Below, in pieces: positions 62,405-64,000 of a DNA stretch of 64,000 nucleotides (its first letter is position 1; each line of letters begins with the position of its first letter). The stretch covers positions 186,001-250,000 of the forward strand of contig NZ_NPJA01000019.1 in the NCBI RefSeq assembly GCF_002251295.1, given 5' to 3'. The notes under the pieces are model-generated. The model was not told the origin of the DNA, made no database searches, and saw only the letters and a program-made list of their open reading frames with translations. The stretch comes from Prevotella sp. P5-50 (lineage in GTDB: Bacteria > Bacteroidota > Bacteroidia > Bacteroidales > Bacteroidaceae). A program made the translations under genes and the position numbers.

Positions 62405-63508
62405 TTATTCGGGGTTCTTTGAGTGATAGTAATCCACAGTTTCAGCGTTCTTGGTGTGTGCTTTATAGAGTGCGCGGACATTGGCAAACTCAAGCAGACC
62501 CTTTACAATTCCCTTGTCGTCGGTATAGCTATCGTCCTCGATGGTGTATCCCATGTGTTTGAAATACATCTTCCAACTGGTGTCTTCAACCTCACCTTCG
62601 TCGTTGGTCTCAAATCCATTGTCCCAAGCATCGTCGTCACCAGCCATATCGTTGTGGGCGTGGTCACCGGCGATAGACATCAGCGGAGCGCAATATACCT
62701 TACCGCTGGTGATGCCATCGTTGGCCATGCGCTGGTGAACGTGAGTTTTGAAGTTCTCCTTCATATCAACAGTTCCTACATAGTAGTTAGAGTTGTAAGC
62801 CTTCAGGGCTGTTTCCAACTGGGTGTAGCGAACATTAGCTTTGTAGGTATCGTAGGTGTCGGGGTTACCGTGACCCATGAACAACATAGCGCCTTTCTGT
62901 GCATAAGAACTGAAGTTGTCGTTGAGTGCCTTAGCCAACTTATTCACATCTGAAGGATATTCAGCCATCAGAGGATAGCCCAGCTTAAGGGTCATGGTGC
63001 TCAGATACTTGTCGTCGAGGTCGCCGTTAGAGTTGTTAGCGAAGTCTTTCATAGCATTGATGACACGTGTGTATTCTTCTCCGGGAATCACCTGCATAGA
63101 CTGAACGATGATTTCCTTATACTGCACACGTCCGAAAGCCTCCAGCCAGTATTTTGGCTCATAGAAGTTGCGGGGCTTTACGTGTTCGCCAGCCATAGCA
63201 CGGTTGATACAGATAGCTGAAGAGAACGACAGATAGACGTCGTAACCAGGGAATTCTTTCTTGTATTCCTCTACGGTAAGGTCGAAAGCATCGTATGCCT
63301 GCTGCCATGTCGAACCGAATGCAACGACGAGAATTGCCTTGTCGTTTTTCTTCTGTGACTTAACGGTAGCATCTACTTCCTGCTGGTAACGCTCCATGTT
63401 TGACAGTTGTCCGCCCTTGGAGTCATCGTCGTCGTCACCACAAGCAACGAATGTTGAGGCAGTCAGCAATGCTACGGCTGCCATCATGAGAAATTTAATC
63501 TTCTTCAT
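62405..63508 (-). CDS. cbiK: CbiK-type cobalt chelatase, predicted lipoprotein
   Basis: 367-residue sirohydrochlorin cobaltochelatase (anaerobic CbiK type), which inserts cobalt to start the pathway. The chelatase part has ILVVAFGSTWQQAYDAFD, IVQSMQVIPGEEY, the first metal His in LFMGHGNPDTY and the second in SIAGDHAHNDMAGDDDA. Unusually, it begins with a lipoprotein signal (TASTFVACGDDDDD, lipidated Cys about residue 24 followed by six or more acidic residues), so the enzyme is predicted outside the cytoplasm. Start set at MKKIKFLM for the signal; the upstream extension overlaps the previous gene. Overlaps the upstream receptor stop by 14 nt. Confidence 0.93.
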   Translation of the reverse strand: MKKIKFLMMAAVALLTASTFVACGDDDDDSKGGQLSNMERYQQEVDATVKSQKKNDKAILVVAFGSTWQQAYDAFDLTVEEYKKEFPGYDVYLSFSSAICINRAMAGEHVKPRNFYEPKYWLEAFGRVQYKEIIVQSMQVIPGEEYTRVINAMKDFANNSNGDLDDKYLSTMTLKLGYPLMAEYPSDVNKLAKALNDNFSSYAQKGAMLFMGHGNPDTYDTYKANVRYTQLETALKAYNSNYYVGTVDMKENFKTHVHQRMANDGITSGKVYCAPLMSIAGDHAHNDMAGDDDAWDNGFETNDEGEVEDTSWKMYFKHMGYTIEDDSYTDDKGIVKGLLEFANVRALYKAHTKNAETVDYYHSKNPE

Positions 63509-64000
63509 TGTCTTTTTGTTTGTTATAATGTTGATTATTAAAAATGTTTCTAATCTTCTTTCCTTTCGCAAATCTGACAGTCAGCGAGGCGAAAAGCGTA
63601 GTACCCGATGTATTGGTACCGAGGTGTAATCCGTGTGGAGTTTTATCCACATAGTTGAAAATATTATCCACTCCAGCCTCTATACGGTAGGTCATGTGTT
63701 TGCTTTTTCCAAGGTCGTGGGTGGTGCTGAGACGCCATATCTGGTATCCCTTACCGTTGCCGTTGGTCTGATAGTAGCGTTTGGTTGACATCTTGCCATA
63801 GATGCCGACACCCATCTGATAGTTGGTGGCAAACTGATGGTTCCATGTAGCGAAGACGTTGGCTTTATGGTGTGCCATGCCATCGATGGTGACATTGACC
63901 ATTCTGTCGTGTGTGGTGTCGTAGATATTGGCTTTGGTATCAAGGTAACTATACCCTGCCCCGATACTCAGATGGTCTGTGGTGTATCGCAGATTGACAT
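63495..64000 (-). CDS. TonB-dependent receptor, C-terminal part (5' end outside window)
   Basis: At least 168 codons of an outer-membrane barrel in frame to the right window edge. Visible strands: VNLRYTTDHLSIGAGYSYLDT, FATWNHQFATNYQMGVGIYGK, YQIWRLSTTHDLG and the terminal barrel with RIEAGVDNIFNYVDK, typical of TonB-dependent receptors. After the last strand TLFASLTVRF there is a 25-residue hydrophilic tail, so the usual terminal aromatic is not at the C-terminus. Its stop codon overlaps the cbiK start by 14 nt, so the two are likely coupled. This would be a second receptor in the operon. Confidence 0.88.
   Translation of the reverse strand, partial: VNLRYTTDHLSIGAGYSYLDTKANIYDTTHDRMVNVTIDGMAHHKANVFATWNHQFATNYQMGVGIYGKMSTKRYYQTNGNGKGYQIWRLSTTHDLGKSKHMTYRIEAGVDNIFNYVDKTPHGLHLGTNTSGTTLFASLTVRFAKGKKIRNIFNNQHYNKQKDNEED

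Noticed and set aside
1-64000. tRNA, rRNA, insertion sequence or prophage
   Set aside because: No cloverleaf-like segment, rRNA segment, transposase, integrase or phage structural gene was recognised by reading; the M15 peptidase alone is not enough for a prophage.

Overview
The window reads as a chromosomal segment of a Bacteroidota bacterium, most likely Prevotella or a close relative (Segatella, Bacteroides). Evidence: promoters carry the Bacteroidota -7 element TAnnTTTG instead of a sigma70 -10 box; there are no Shine-Dalgarno sequences; lipoproteins have acidic +2/+3 residues (CGDDD); and the gene set is typical (GH10 xylanase, TonB-dependent receptors, HU-like protein, WbqC, smalltalk small protein, anaerobic cobalamin synthesis, fumarate reductase CAB). 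Genus is inference. No rRNA, tRNA, CRISPR, insertion sequence or integrase was seen.

Layout. 1-5 kb: xylan use, with a GH10 xylanase (cut by the left edge) divergent from a sialate/xylan O-acetylesterase, plus a GPH sugar symporter. 5.3-6.7 kb: a small cassette with an unrecognised 139-aa protein, an M15 peptidase and the 34-aa smalltalk protein. 7-11 kb: a minus-strand operon dapB, lepB, a second S26 protein lacking both catalytic residues, wbqC, DUF3332 lipoprotein. 11-18 kb: an inositol-phosphatase-family gene, then a phosphate locus: PhoR-like kinase, PhoB-like regulator, Pit transporter, and a divergent OprO/P porin. The shared Pit/porin promoter region has two back-to-back Pho-box arrays. 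18-22 kb: GNAT, xpt, HU-like protein, HxlR regulator and cupin. 22-26 kb: fumarate reductase/succinate dehydrogenase. 26-34 kb: mnmG, apt, uvrC, dtd, a MazG-type pyrophosphohydrolase, deoC, polyprenyl synthase. Two parS-like palindromes flank apt, so this may be the origin-proximal domain. 34-38 kb: polA and a lipocalin-like lipoprotein. 38-44 kb: a TolC/HlyD/MFS efflux operon with an AraC regulator. 44-46 kb: acetyltransferase, PH-domain protein and two unrecognised proteins. 46-52 kb: gltB-gltD. 52-64 kb: a long minus-strand cobalamin operon (TonB receptor, exported CbiK, second TonB receptor, four fused cbi genes, ABC binding protein and permease) entering from the right edge.

The most unusual non-coding structure is a set of intergenic tandem arrays with periods of 22-23 or 11 bp. 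Two of them (21.9 kb and 37.8 kb) share the core CAACGTTTGATAA. Each is followed, in the same orientation, by a related module of about 100-120 bp rich in TGGTCGA. That makes a duplicated composite element with no assigned function. Other points to check are the catalytically dead S26 paralogue next to lepB, the lipoprotein form of the cobalt chelatase between two outer-membrane receptors, a 12-bp perfect inverted repeat upstream of gltB, and several promoters lying only 4-5 nt from the start codon (leaderless mRNAs).
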